A DNA stretch of 64,000 bases from Candidatus Nitrospira kreftii (GCA_014058405.1 CP047423.1:1674001-1738000), one strand, 5' to 3'; shown: positions 1 to 8,249, counted from the first letter of the stretch. Program-made: numbers and translations. The notes: generated by a model not told the origin, from the sequence alone.

Positions 1-117
1 CGCTCCTTTTCCGGTGACGTTTTGCAGCTCGCTGTACGAAGTCACTTCATACTCGTTCAACAACGCATGCACCTGTTCAACGAGCGATTCACGAAACACG
101 ATCACCAACATCTCCAT
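1..117 (-). CDS. Small PII-like protein, N-terminal part (cut by window edge)
   Basis: The first 39 codons of a minus-strand gene are present; the rest lies outside the window. The start is an ATG at 117 preceded by a clear AAAGGAG ribosome binding site. The visible part begins MEMLVIVFRESL and continues with a helix and the segment EYEVTSYSELQNVTGKG. This resembles the beta-alpha-beta start of PII-like small proteins of the PG0541 (transporter-associated) type, which are often encoded next to RND efflux genes. The family call is made from a short fragment and is tentative. Confidence 0.5.
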   Translation of the reverse strand, partial: MEMLVIVFRESLVEQVHALLNEYEVTSYSELQNVTGKGA

Positions 118-252
118 ACGCGCCGCTCCTTTCTTCCGGTGGGTACCCGAATCCGGTCTATTATCAATGGCGCCAGGTGCAATTACAAGCTCAAGCAAGG
201 GTTCTCATAGCACGATAGTGAGCCTGGCGGGCCTTCAGCCGGAGGGGCTGGC

Positions 253-282
253 TCGACAAGGATAGAGACGATACGCTATAAA
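253..282 (+). promoter_or_regulatory. Probable sigma-70 promoter for the small membrane protein
   Basis: TCGACA at 253-258 (5 of 6 match to TTGACA) and TATAAA at 277-282 are separated by 18 bases. They lie about 45 bases before the ATG at 328. Confidence 0.4.
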
Positions 283-327
283 TTGCGTGTACAGCAATTA
301 CGCGGAGGTATTCACGAGGATAGTTTT

Positions 328-639
328 ATGCAAGATCAAGAATACGCAGCATATTATGGTTCTGCCTGTCTCATTCTGTCCGTCTATCTCCTCATCAAGG
401 GATTTAGTACAGCCTCACGGCAGCGAAGCGTCGATCGCTCCCCGACGTTGCTTCCGGCCTACATCTATGGCGTCCTGGCGTCAGTGCTGCTGACCGTTGG
501 GTTGGGATTTTTTCGGCCGACCCTGCCCTGGTGGGGGTATCGAATGATTTTCCCTGGTACGACCATGCTCTTTCCCGCCATCATGTACCTCATCGGTAGT
601 CGTCCACCCAAGCCCGGTCTGGATCGAGCCGACGCGTAA
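328..639 (+). CDS. Small integral membrane protein, unknown function
   Basis: This 103-residue protein has three hydrophobic segments (roughly residues 10-25, 45-65 and 75-90) and so should sit in the inner membrane. I do not recognise the family. The ATG at 328 is chosen because a GAGGA-like ribosome binding site precedes it and the hydrophobic part starts just after; an in-frame TTG at 283 would add 15 unremarkable residues. It stands alone, with a promoter-like sequence upstream and a convergent lipoprotein gene downstream. Confidence 0.6.
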   Translation: MQDQEYAAYYGSACLILSVYLLIKGFSTASRQRSVDRSPTLLPAYIYGVLASVLLTVGLGFFRPTLPWWGYRMIFPGTTMLFPAIMYLIGSRPPKPGLDRADA

Positions 640-677
640 CAGAAACTATCTTCTTTGGTGAATCGGTTGTTGCCGGG

Positions 678-1877
678 CTATTTGGCGATGGTGATGCTCG
701 GTACGCCGGCTCGTGGGACCTCAGTCACCGTCATTTGGAATAATTGTGAGAGGAGCTTGAAGGCTTCTCGGTTCCAGCGCGCCTGCGTACCCCTTGTGTT
801 CACGGCGTAATAGACCCCATGGGATTTCATGGCGAGGTCCAGTCCGGACGGCGCCGAGAGTGACACGACAAGGTCCAGTGTCTTGACCGGATTCTCTGCC
901 ACGTCGGGAGTACGGACGTCTTTATCGATATGGTATTCCGGCTCTTCGTCGATCGAGAGTCCGAGAAAGTTCAACATCGCGTTGAAACTTCGCAGGCGAA
1001 AATCTCCCTTGAGCGGCCAGTCACCGCCATAATGTCCTGATCGGATATCGAACGTGACATCGTGCGGGAGCCCCTGGTCATTCTCATGCTGCAGGCGTAC
1101 CCGTTCTTCACGGGACAGTAAGTTTGGATCGTAGTTCGTGATGAGTGTGCCGCCTTCGACCTGCTTTCGCAACGTGAACGTCTTGTCTTTCCGGTTATAC
1201 ATCACCTCGTAGTCCTGTTCGAGTGCCTTGAACCCTTCCGCGGTGACGGAGTCGGCGGGAATGATCCAGGTTCGCTCGATGCTCAAGGGCTCAACGTACA
1301 GGCTGTTGTGGTCTTGAATGGCCGAAAGATGGAGAACCACCCGCCGGAACATTTCGTAACCAGTTCTGTCAGAGGGATTATTTCGATACGCAACGGCGCC
1401 GTCGCGATGGTTCAACCGAAGCTCCTTCGCCATCAGTCTGAGGAGCAGGTCGATATCGATTCCCTGGCGTAAGAGTAGGGTCAGTTTCGATTCGTGGAAC
1501 GGCGTCAGGAGACGCTTCGTAAATTCCTCCCCTTCGATCGGGGCGATACTGATCGTCGGGTTCTCAGCGACGCTTCCCCCGATGACGGGCAGGATCGTTC
1601 GACTGGCGTCGCCGGTAAGGGCCGGTGTCGCGCCGGCCGTGAAACGAAAATCGAACGTCGCAGCGACATTGGACACGCCGGTAAAATGAATCGGTTGATG
1701 GTGTTGCGCTCTTGCGATGTTCACGAGCAGCTGCTTCGATTGCGACTCGGTGATAGCGTCGTCATAGGCGATGACGGCCCTGGTCAAGGTCACTGGTGAG
1801 AGGCAGCCAGATAGCGGCATCAGGTAAACAAGCGCGAAGAAAACGAAGGGCGCCGAAGCGGAGAATTTGTGCGTCAT
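678..1877 (-). CDS. Putative outer-membrane-linked lipoprotein, unknown function
   Basis: The predicted protein has 399 residues. From the ATG at 1877 it begins with a basic-hydrophobic signal sequence ending in a lipobox (LSGC), so it is probably acylated and exported. The mature part contains a helical stretch with SKQLLVNIARAQ, a pattern I associate with a poorly characterised family of exported lipoproteins, followed by mixed alpha/beta sequence without a recognisable catalytic motif. The frame is open upstream of 1877 as far as the insertion sequence at 1961, but the signal peptide favours the start given. The insertion sequence lies 83 bases upstream and may have replaced or separated its promoter. 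Confidence 0.6.
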   Translation of the reverse strand: MTHKFSASAPFVFFALVYLMPLSGCLSPVTLTRAVIAYDDAITESQSKQLLVNIARAQHHQPIHFTGVSNVAATFDFRFTAGATPALTGDASRTILPVIGGSVAENPTISIAPIEGEEFTKRLLTPFHESKLTLLLRQGIDIDLLLRLMAKELRLNHRDGAVAYRNNPSDRTGYEMFRRVVLHLSAIQDHNSLYVEPLSIERTWIIPADSVTAEGFKALEQDYEVMYNRKDKTFTLRKQVEGGTLITNYDPNLLSREERVRLQHENDQGLPHDVTFDIRSGHYGGDWPLKGDFRLRSFNAMLNFLGLSIDEEPEYHIDKDVRTPDVAENPVKTLDLVVSLSAPSGLDLAMKSHGVYYAVNTRGTQARWNREAFKLLSQLFQMTVTEVPRAGVPSITIAK

Positions 1878-1952
1878 CGTGGGCTGTTTGCTACGAGCGT
1901 TCAGTACAATGGGAGGCGAGTTGTACCATATCAACCTAGAGTTGCCCAGTAG

Positions 1953-1960
1953 AGAAATGA
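1953..1960. repeat. Target-site duplication, left copy
   Basis: The octamer AGAAATGA abuts the left end of the insertion sequence. The identical octamer occurs at 3266-3273 at the right end, as expected for ISL3-type transposition, which makes 8-bp duplications. Confidence 0.9.
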
Positions 1961-3265
1961 GGCGCTTCCGGGTTTAGCATGGGTACAAGTTGAGCCCTCC
2001 GCAGTGGAAATAGATCGCCGTCTTGAAATGCTCGATGTTGCGGAAGCCGTGGGCCATGTGCTTGATCTTCTGGATCTGGCTGTTGAGCCCCTCGCTCATC
2101 GCGTTGGTGACCGGATGGTGGTAATAGGTCAGGATGTTCTTGATATGCCGGCGGATCGTTTCTGCTGCCTTGCGCATCGGTTCCAGTCGGCTGTGTGTCG
2201 CCCAGACGTACCATCGCTTCCAGCACTTCCAGCCTGACGCCGGATAGATGTAGCACCAGAGACACCGCAAGGCTTCTTTGATCGCCCATGCCCGGCCCAC
2301 CTTGAGCTCCTGGCGTCTCAGTGCGGCGAATTCCTCCCGCCGTCGCTCCGGCACGTTCTCTTGGTTGTAGAGCCACAAGTACTTACTGCCCTTGAGCGTC
2401 TCGTCGCCTGACGCCATCAACGCACGGTGCTCGTGCTTGCGCACCGTGTCCACGGCTTTGCCAACATGCCCCATGACGTGGAAGCGGTCGAAGACGATCT
2501 TGTCCTCCGCATCGGGGACCTGCGCCCGCGTCGCCTGAATGTACGGCTCCCACATGTCCATCGCCACCGCTTCGATGCCGTCGAGCTGCTCCGGCGTCAG
2601 CCCGGCGTAGTAGCTGTCGAGACTCGCCTGGGTGCGGTCTTCAGCGATGTGCTCCACTGTGCCTTCATCCAAATCGCAGACCAGTGTCAGGTATTTGTGC
2701 CCCTTGGCCGCCGCCTTTTCATCGACACCGATCCGCCGCACCGTTCGCGCCTGCTTCCGGGCTCGCCCCCGTGTGACTGCCCGCTGCATTACCCCCCAGG
2801 CTTCGTCCCAGCTGATCCGTAAGATTCGCGTGGCCCCACTCACGTCGCATTGGTGCAACACATCGATAGCCAGGCGCTCGAACAGCAGCGTGAATCGCGA
2901 CCGCGGCGTGGCCCATGGCACCAGGACCTGGACCACGCCATGCTTGCCGCAGGTTACACGAGGGATGCTCGCATGGAGGTAGGTCTGAAACTGGCAGCTA
3001 TCCAAATGCCGCCAGGTCCGTTCCTCGGCGTGGTCGTAGAGTGGGAGCGTTTCTGCGCAGTGCGGGCACAGCCACTTGGCCTCCTCCGAATGCTCGGCCC
3101 AGACATCCACACGCTGCTTGTTCAGATCCAGATTCACACGGCTCACGGTCCATGGCGACTGCAGGCCGAGCAGGTACTGATAGAGTGCGGTGTCTTGCAT
3201 GGTCGGGCCCTCCTTGGCCGACCATATTATCCCTTCCGCCTACCCACGGAGAACCCGGAAGCACC
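1961..3265 (-). mobile_element. Complete ISL3-family insertion sequence (1305 bp)
   Basis: The element is bounded by imperfect terminal inverted repeats: the left end reads GGCGCTTCCGGGTT and the right end, on the opposite strand, reads GGTGCTTCCGGGTT (13 of 14 identical). Both ends are flanked by the same 8-bp direct repeat AGAAATGA. Inside is a single full-length transposase gene on the minus strand. The intact gene, matching ends and perfect target duplication suggest a fairly recent insertion that may still be mobile. The family assignment rests on the transposase sequence and the 8-bp duplication. Confidence 0.93.
1974..3200 (-). CDS. ISL3-family DDE transposase
   Basis: This 408-residue protein catalyses excision and insertion of the surrounding element. 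An N-terminal zinc-finger-like region (CPHC at about 45-48, with a further Cys near 84) precedes a DDE catalytic domain. Likely catalytic residues are D160 in GVDEK, D215 in AMDMWEPY and E370 in NAMSEGLNSQIQ. The last is followed by the Q-K-I-K helix typical of ISL3 transposases. Length is normal for the family and no stop or frameshift is seen. The gene fills almost all of the element, ending 13 bases inside the left boundary. Confidence 0.95.
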   Translation of the reverse strand: MQDTALYQYLLGLQSPWTVSRVNLDLNKQRVDVWAEHSEEAKWLCPHCAETLPLYDHAEERTWRHLDSCQFQTYLHASIPRVTCGKHGVVQVLVPWATPRSRFTLLFERLAIDVLHQCDVSGATRILRISWDEAWGVMQRAVTRGRARKQARTVRRIGVDEKAAAKGHKYLTLVCDLDEGTVEHIAEDRTQASLDSYYAGLTPEQLDGIEAVAMDMWEPYIQATRAQVPDAEDKIVFDRFHVMGHVGKAVDTVRKHEHRALMASGDETLKGSKYLWLYNQENVPERRREEFAALRRQELKVGRAWAIKEALRCLWCYIYPASGWKCWKRWYVWATHSRLEPMRKAAETIRRHIKNILTYYHHPVTNAMSEGLNSQIQKIKHMAHGFRNIEHFKTAIYFHCGGLNLYPC

Positions 3266-3273
3266 AGAAATGA
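3266..3273. repeat. Target-site duplication, right copy
   Basis: AGAAATGA, identical to 1953-1960, directly abuts the right inverted repeat of the insertion sequence. Confidence 0.9.
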
Positions 3274-3385
3274 AGGGGTGTATAGAGTCGTCAGGCAATG
3301 GGGGCTGCGGTTCCAGGACGTCGATTCGGTGCACAACCATCTTGACTGGGACAGTGGGCGTAAGGTCGTGCGCGGTTAAGGTCAT
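3274..3385 (-). pseudogene. Possible short reading frame interrupted by the insertion sequence
   Basis: An ATG at 3385 opens a minus-strand frame (beginning MTLTAHDLTPTVPVKMVVHR) that runs into the insertion sequence. If the element and one target duplication copy are removed, the frame continues without a stop through 1952-1878 into the lipoprotein gene. It could be the interrupted 5' part of that gene, the remains of a separate small gene, or a chance open frame. The lipoprotein signal peptide downstream argues against the first. No good ribosome binding site precedes it. Confidence 0.25.
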
Positions 3386-3448
3386 TCATCGAGCCTACAG
3401 ACGAGAAAGTGGCTACGGTCAATGAGGCCTGGCCTGAAATTCAGCCGG

Positions 3449-4306
3449 TCATTGTGTCTTGAGAAATGCGAACTGCTGCGTGAGTGTTTGAATCTTCCTA
3501 AGGTACGTCTGTACATCATGGTCGCCGCACCGCTGATGGACACCGAAACGATAGTTACGCCGTACATAGTCACGGCCGAATCCTGCGCCGCAGAGGTGGA
3601 TCACAGCAGCGAGATCCTGCTTCTGTTTGGGAGTGGCTGGTTGGTTTCCGATGGCCCTGTTCACGTATCGGTCGAGATGGACGGCGGTCAACTCAATCGC
3701 GTGGCTGGGAATGACCCGTGTATAAAGACTGTTGAACCAGCAGGACTCAAAGTCATACCACGGCCCATCTTCTACGACTTGGTGATTGTGGATGCAATAG
3801 CGCTTGCCTTCTTGAAAGGTGCCATTGGTGATTTGAAACATGCCCACTGCGGTTGAGGCCGGTTGGTACCACTCCAAGGGATTCCGCGAAGCCGGTTCCC
3901 AACGCCAATAGGTTCGCGCCACTGGATTTCCGGATCCCTCGGCTTGAGCCAGGGCCGCCAGCAATTCAGGCGTGATCGTGGATGTGGAATGTTTTTCGAA
4001 GAAAGCACCGTATTCCCGCCATGTCTCACGTGGGCTTTTGTGAAGCGCTTTCTCCACCGGGAAAAATAATTCCGTGGGTTTATAAAAGGTATGATAGACC
4101 CAGTTGATGGTCAGCGACACGATGACCAGGATGGCGAGGCTGATCCCCACCTGTATCGTCGAGGGAGCCTTTCGGACGACGCGGATAAACAGCCTCAGCT
4201 CGTCCCACCGCCGCTGTATGAAACGTATGAGCCAGCTGGAGGGATGGCGGGGGCGGGAGCGTGAGGAGCGAGAACGGGGAGTGCGAGTATGGCGACGACG
4301 CGACAT
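3449..4306 (-). CDS. Membrane-anchored lytic transglycosylase (SLT-like domain)
   Basis: The predicted 285-residue protein would cleave peptidoglycan glycan strands in the periplasm. A very basic Arg/Ser-rich N-terminus (residues 1-50) is followed by one membrane segment (about 51-71) and a periplasmic domain. That domain has the lysozyme-like signature LLAALAQAEGSGNP, with the likely catalytic Glu at 123, followed by TAVGMFQITNGTF, which matches the GxxQI helix of soluble lytic transglycosylases. Several cysteines could form disulfides. It is transcribed away from the YegJ-like gene. No strong ribosome binding site precedes the ATG at 4306, so the start is less certain than the domain. Confidence 0.8.
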   Translation of the reverse strand: MSRRRHTRTPRSRSSRSRPRHPSSWLIRFIQRRWDELRLFIRVVRKAPSTIQVGISLAILVIVSLTINWVYHTFYKPTELFFPVEKALHKSPRETWREYGAFFEKHSTSTITPELLAALAQAEGSGNPVARTYWRWEPASRNPLEWYQPASTAVGMFQITNGTFQEGKRYCIHNHQVVEDGPWYDFESCWFNSLYTRVIPSHAIELTAVHLDRYVNRAIGNQPATPKQKQDLAAVIHLCGAGFGRDYVRRNYRFGVHQRCGDHDVQTYLRKIQTLTQQFAFLKTQ

Positions 4307-4489
4307 GTTCTGTAGAGTAACAGAAAGGAGTCGAATTCTTCATATGGTCAGACCAGTGACATAGTGCGCTCGCATGCGATGCACCGGATGCTTGAATGAT
4401 CTTGCATTGTGATAAGTACAAGCTCAAGATGGCGGAGCATATGTACACTCTTGTCATCGAAGGCGCTTCTTCATCAGTGGGAGGTTTGT

Positions 4490-5002
4490 ATGCGACGTTA
4501 TAGTATGCTGGCTGCCGTTCTGATGGTTGTCATGATTGCCCCCGCGCTTGCACTGTCCCAATCATTCACAGACAAAGCCAAAAAGGACAGCGCAGTAGAG
4601 ATGAGCGACGAGGAGCCGGCTATGCAGAAGGCCATGGAGCGCGCGCGGACGGGTTTAGACGATTTTCTTCGAAAGGCTGGGTCTCCACCGCCGGAGACTG
4701 AATACTATTCGGTCAAGGTGAGAGTTCGGGAAGGAGACAGTCTGGAGTATTTGTGGCTCTCAAACTTAAAAACGCAGGGCGAGATGTGGTCCGGTCGGAT
4801 CGATAATGTTCCGATGATCCGTTCAGTTAAAAAGGGACAATCCTACTCCTTCGCCAAGAGCGAAATCGTGGATTGGACGTATATTGATAAGAGCCAGAAG
4901 AAGGTGGTCGGGAATTTCACCACCTGTGCCATCCTCACGAAAGAGCCACCCGACGTGGCGCAGAAGATTCAGAAACAATATGGTCTGGACTGTGATCGAT
5001 AA
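4490..5002 (+). CDS. Exported YegJ/DUF2314-family protein
   Basis: This 170-residue protein starts at ATG 4490, chosen because GGGAGG lies 6-7 bases upstream and a standard signal peptide follows (MRRYSMLAAVLMVVMIAPAL, cut after ALALSQ). The mature part contains the DUF2314 pattern: YSVKVRVREGDSLEYLWLS, then GEMWSGRIDN, then the segment VKKGQSYSFAKSEIVDWTYI. The biochemical role of this family is not established. The gene is monocistronic by position and probably acts in the periplasm. Confidence 0.75.
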   Translation: MRRYSMLAAVLMVVMIAPALALSQSFTDKAKKDSAVEMSDEEPAMQKAMERARTGLDDFLRKAGSPPPETEYYSVKVRVREGDSLEYLWLSNLKTQGEMWSGRIDNVPMIRSVKKGQSYSFAKSEIVDWTYIDKSQKKVVGNFTTCAILTKEPPDVAQKIQKQYGLDCDR

Positions 5003-5154
5003 TGGAACATGTCCAGCCTCATCTCCGTCGTTGCACCGAATAATGCACTAGCTAGAGCTGTGGGCTGATCCGTCCTGCTGATTTCACCGCAAGCCGTGCC
5101 AAATCTCAACCCTGGTGATACTGTGATGTCACGGTATCTCTGGGACAGGTGTGA

Positions 5155-6669
5155 ATGGAGCCAGCACGACTGTATAGGCTGTTCTCTTCTCCTGAGTGGG
5201 AGGACCTGAATCCTGCCGAGTCCCGCGATCCCTTTCATATAACCCGTCGCCCTAAGCTGGATGCCAAGAAACAGGCGATCTGCGATCACTTCGATGCTTA
5301 TGCCGGTCGGCGTGCCTACTGGGAATGTAAAGCCGGTACCTACCACGACGAGCAGGCCCGCTATTATAAATTTCTCATACCCGAAGGGTTGCGTGTGTTG
5401 GAGATTGGATCGGGGTTGGGCAATCTCTTGGCTGCAGTGAAGCCTCTTCGCGGAGTCGGCATTGATTTAAGTCCGGAGATGGTGAAAGAAGCGGCTCGGC
5501 GACATCCTACCTTAGAATTTCGTGTCGGCGATGCGGAAACGCTGGACCTCAACGAGAACTTCGACGTCATTATTCTGGCCGATGTGGTTGGCCACTTGCT
5601 CGATGTCGAGGCTGCCCTGAAACAGATCCGCCATCTCTGTACCCCGCAGACGAGGATCATTGTGTCGTACTACAATTATCTGTGGGAACCGATTCTTCGG
5701 CTTTCAGAGAAGATGGGAATGAAGATGCCGCAACCCGAGCAGAGCTGGCTTTCACCGACCGATATCGCCAATCTTCTGCATCTGTCCGATTTCGATGTGG
5801 TAAAGGTGGAACGACGGCTGCTCTTGCCGAAACGAATTCCTGTTCTCTCTACATTCTTCAACAATGTGGTCGCTCATCTCCCGGGTCTTCGAACGCTGTG
5901 TCTCTCTCACTATGTGGTGGCGCGGCCACGGTTGCGACGACCGGAACGTCCGTACTCGACGACGATCGTCGTCCCATGCCGGAACGAGCGCGGCAACATC
6001 GATGCTGCGCTGAGAAGGATCCCGCGATTCGGGGGGCGGCAAGAGATCATTTTTGTCGACGGGCATTCGAGCGATGGGACGCCGGAGGAGATTCGGCGCG
6101 TGATGGCGTTCTATCCGGGCAAGAACATCAAGCTGCTGGTACAAGACGGAAAAGGAAAAGGCGATGCAGTGCGCAAGGGTTTCGAGGAGGCGACGGGCGA
6201 TGTGTTGATGATTCTGGACGCGGATCTGACGGTGCCGCCGGAATCGCTCCCGAAGTTTTATGAGGCCATTGCAAGTGGGAAAGGTGAATTCATCAATGGC
6301 TGCCGCCTTGTCTATCCCATGGAAGCACAGGCCATGCGTCTTCTCAATCTCATGGGCAATAAATTCTTTGGCCTTGCCTTCTCGTGGCTGTTGAACCAGC
6401 GGATCAAAGACACGCTCTGCGGGACCAAAGTCTTGTTCCGACGCGACTATGAACGATTGGCTGCGAACCGGCGGTATTTTGGAGAGTTTGACCCTTTCGG
6501 CGATTTCGACTTGTTGTTCGGGGCGTCGAAATTGAACCTGCATATTCTCGAGATCCCCGTTCGATACCATGCGCGATGCTACGGCACCACGAACATCCAG
6601 CGATTTGCCCACGGGTGGCTGTTGCTGAAAATGACGGTATACGGGTTCTTCCGCCTGAAAGCCGTGTAA
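5155..6669 (+). CDS. Fused SAM methyltransferase and family-2 glycosyltransferase
   Basis: This 504-residue protein joins two enzymes. Residues about 40-230 are a class I methyltransferase with the SAM-binding motif LEIGSGLGN (82-90) and an acidic D at the end of the second strand (VGIDLS). Residues about 268-500 are a GT-A glycosyltransferase of the dolichyl-phosphate-sugar-synthase type: TTIVVPCRNERGN, then DGHSSDGT, then DAD at 355-357 as metal/nucleotide-binding residues. No C-terminal membrane helices are seen. The acceptor is unknown; a polyprenyl-phosphate or lipid-linked sugar is a reasonable guess from the GT2 type. The stop overlaps the next methyltransferase start by one base, implying joint function. 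Confidence 0.8.
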   Translation: MEPARLYRLFSSPEWEDLNPAESRDPFHITRRPKLDAKKQAICDHFDAYAGRRAYWECKAGTYHDEQARYYKFLIPEGLRVLEIGSGLGNLLAAVKPLRGVGIDLSPEMVKEAARRHPTLEFRVGDAETLDLNENFDVIILADVVGHLLDVEAALKQIRHLCTPQTRIIVSYYNYLWEPILRLSEKMGMKMPQPEQSWLSPTDIANLLHLSDFDVVKVERRLLLPKRIPVLSTFFNNVVAHLPGLRTLCLSHYVVARPRLRRPERPYSTTIVVPCRNERGNIDAALRRIPRFGGRQEIIFVDGHSSDGTPEEIRRVMAFYPGKNIKLLVQDGKGKGDAVRKGFEEATGDVLMILDADLTVPPESLPKFYEAIASGKGEFINGCRLVYPMEAQAMRLLNLMGNKFFGLAFSWLLNQRIKDTLCGTKVLFRRDYERLAANRRYFGEFDPFGDFDLLFGASKLNLHILEIPVRYHARCYGTTNIQRFAHGWLLLKMTVYGFFRLKAV

Positions 6670-7394
6670 TGTCTCATGAGGTCATCCATCGCCATCGTGC
6701 CGTTTGGGAGCAGAAGCCTGTCCTCCGCCAGTTGTATGCAGATTGGTATCGGGCGATGGTGGCGTGGTTGGTATCTGGTCCGACGGTAGAGCTTGGCGGT
6801 GGAACCGGCAATCTAAAAGAGCATCTACCAGAAGCCTATTGTACGGATGTGGTGGTATTGCCGTGGTTGAATCTAGTCGCAGACGGGCAACGGTTGCCGT
6901 TTCGGTCTGAGTCGCTCGCCAATTTAGTGCTCTTTGACTGCTTACACCATATCGAAAACGTCACACTCTTCTTCGATGAGGCCCAGCGAACTCTCCGAGT
7001 GGGCGGGAGGATCATCATCATGGACCCCTATCTCTCGTGGTTCTCATGGCCGATTTACCGGTGGTTCCATCCGGAGCCGGTGGATTATACGGAAGATCCG
7101 CTCTATGCCAAGCCGCCTCAGGCCGGCCGTCGACCGTTCGATGCCAATCAAGCTGTTGCCACGATCTTATTCGAACGTAATCGAGCTGGTTTCCAGGTCC
7201 GATATCCAGGGTTTTCTATACGACATATGCGGCGAATGGCCTGTGCCGCATACCCGCTGAGTGGAGGTTTCGACCATCCGTCTCTGTTGCCGCAGTGGTT
7301 GTTGACGCCGATGCTCCGGTTGGAACATCAGCTGGAGCGGTTGGGCCGTTTTTTCGCTTTCCGTATGCTTGTCGTCATTGAGCGTCGAGTCTGA
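6669..7394 (+). CDS. Class I SAM-dependent methyltransferase
   Basis: This 241-residue protein shows the SAM-binding motif VELGGGTGN near residue 40, then a core with LVLFDCLHHIEN (motif IV region) and LRVGGRIIIMDPY, typical of small-molecule or lipid methyltransferases (Methyltransf_11 type). The ATG at 6669 overlaps the TAA of the preceding fusion gene, which suggests translational coupling and a shared pathway, perhaps glycolipid or surface-glycan modification. The substrate cannot be read from the sequence. Confidence 0.8.
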   Translation: MSHEVIHRHRAVWEQKPVLRQLYADWYRAMVAWLVSGPTVELGGGTGNLKEHLPEAYCTDVVVLPWLNLVADGQRLPFRSESLANLVLFDCLHHIENVTLFFDEAQRTLRVGGRIIIMDPYLSWFSWPIYRWFHPEPVDYTEDPLYAKPPQAGRRPFDANQAVATILFERNRAGFQVRYPGFSIRHMRRMACAAYPLSGGFDHPSLLPQWLLTPMLRLEHQLERLGRFFAFRMLVVIERRV

Positions 7395-7440
7395 GTTGAA
7401 TGAGGACGGATGAGCCCTTGTCCGTTGTCACGTGAGATGC

Positions 7441-7470
7441 TTGCAAGAGCAGAGAGGCCATCCCTATAAT
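7441..7470 (+). promoter_or_regulatory. Probable sigma-70 promoter for ndk
   Basis: A perfect TATAAT at 7465-7470 has TTGCAA at 7441-7446 with an 18-base spacer, about 50 bases before the ndk start. Confidence 0.5.
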
Positions 7471-7522
7471 GAGCGCCGTTTATCACACACTACCTTAACT
7501 GTCTGGAGGAATTGTAGACATC

Positions 7523-7942
7523 ATGAGTGAACGAACGTTGGCCATCATTAAGCCGGATGCTGTCAAGAAACAGGTCATCGGCGATATCATTCATCGATAC
7601 GAGCAGGCAGGGCTGAAGCCCGTTGCGATCAAAATGCTGCACATGTCGAAGTCGGTCGCGGAAGGGTTCTATGCCGTACATAAAGCGCGACCGTTCTTCG
7701 GAAGTCTCTGTGACTTTATGTCTTCAGGCCCCGCTGTGGTGCTGGTGCTGCAAGGCGACAATGCGATTAAGAAGAACCGCGAACTGATGGGCGCAACGGA
7801 CCCTGCGAAAGCCGATGCCGGGACCATTCGGAAAGCGCATGGCACGAATATCGAGTTCAATGCTGTTCATGGCTCCGATTCGCCGGAAACGGCGCAATTC
7901 GAGGTCGGCTATTTCTTCCCTGGCATGGAAGTCTTCCAGTGA
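7523..7942 (+). CDS. ndk: Nucleoside diphosphate kinase
   Basis: The 139-residue protein transfers the gamma phosphate of ATP to NDPs through a phospho-histidine. All family signatures are present: [10 protein letters not shown] at the N-terminus, KARPFF, and the active-site segment [12 protein letters not shown] with catalytic His116. Length is normal for bacterial Ndk. GGAGGAA lies upstream of the ATG at 7523 with slightly long spacing. A promoter precedes it and a terminator hairpin follows, so it is probably a single-gene unit. Confidence 0.97.
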   Translation: MSERTLAIIKPDAVKKQVIGDIIHRYEQAGLKPVAIKMLHMSKSVAEGFYAVHKARPFFGSLCDFMSSGPAVVLVLQGDNAIKKNRELMGATDPAKADAGTIRKAHGTNIEFNAVHGSDSPETAQFEVGYFFPGMEVFQ

Positions 7943-7957
7943 AGCGTGCCTGCTGGA

Positions 7958-7979
7958 AGGCCTGATCTTCAGGCCTTTC
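7958..7979 (+). terminator. Rho-independent terminator after ndk
   Basis: A perfect 8-bp stem (AGGCCTGA / TCAGGCCT) with a 3-base loop lies 15 bases after the ndk stop and is followed by a short T-rich stretch. Confidence 0.7.
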
Positions 7980-8249
7980 TGGATCTGTTCATGCGAGAGA
8001 GGAGCAGCGTTGGTACGGTTCCTCTCTCGTCCCTCCCTCTCGTCCTTTTCAAGCGTTGAACCAGCTCAGGCTACGGTAGCCGCTGACCTCCGTCTTTGGC
8101 TCGTTTAGATCGTTCCTTGACAATCTCAGTCAGGTCAAACTACCATCCTGAAAAAGTTGAAAGAGTATGGCCGATGTACGAGGACCACCGAGGCATTCGG
8201 CCAGTGTGCGACCTGTCCTCAACTGCATCGTTCTTTAAAGGGAGCCGAC
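7980..8249. other. Intergenic region between ndk and gcvH with a hairpin and a promoter
   Basis: No gene is supported here. Positions 7994-8029 form a perfect 10-bp stem (CGAGAGAGGA / TCCTCTCTCG) with a 16-base loop, not followed by a T-run. A promoter-like pair lies at 8117-8146. The 5' part of an in-frame extension of gcvH falls here but lacks a ribosome binding site. Confidence 0.5.
8117..8146 (+). promoter_or_regulatory. Probable promoter for gcvH
   Basis: A perfect TTGACA at 8117-8122 is followed after 18 bases by TACCAT at 8141-8146 (4 of 6 to TATAAT), about 100 bases before the gcvH start. Confidence 0.45.

Noticed and set aside
1936-2376. A 146-codon minus-strand frame inside the insertion sequence
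   Set aside because: It overlaps the transposase gene in another frame, is low-complexity in style and has no ribosome binding site.
5752-6612. A 286-codon frame antisense to the glycosyltransferase domain
   Set aside because: It is the mirror of a well-supported gene with clear motifs, and its own translation resembles no protein.
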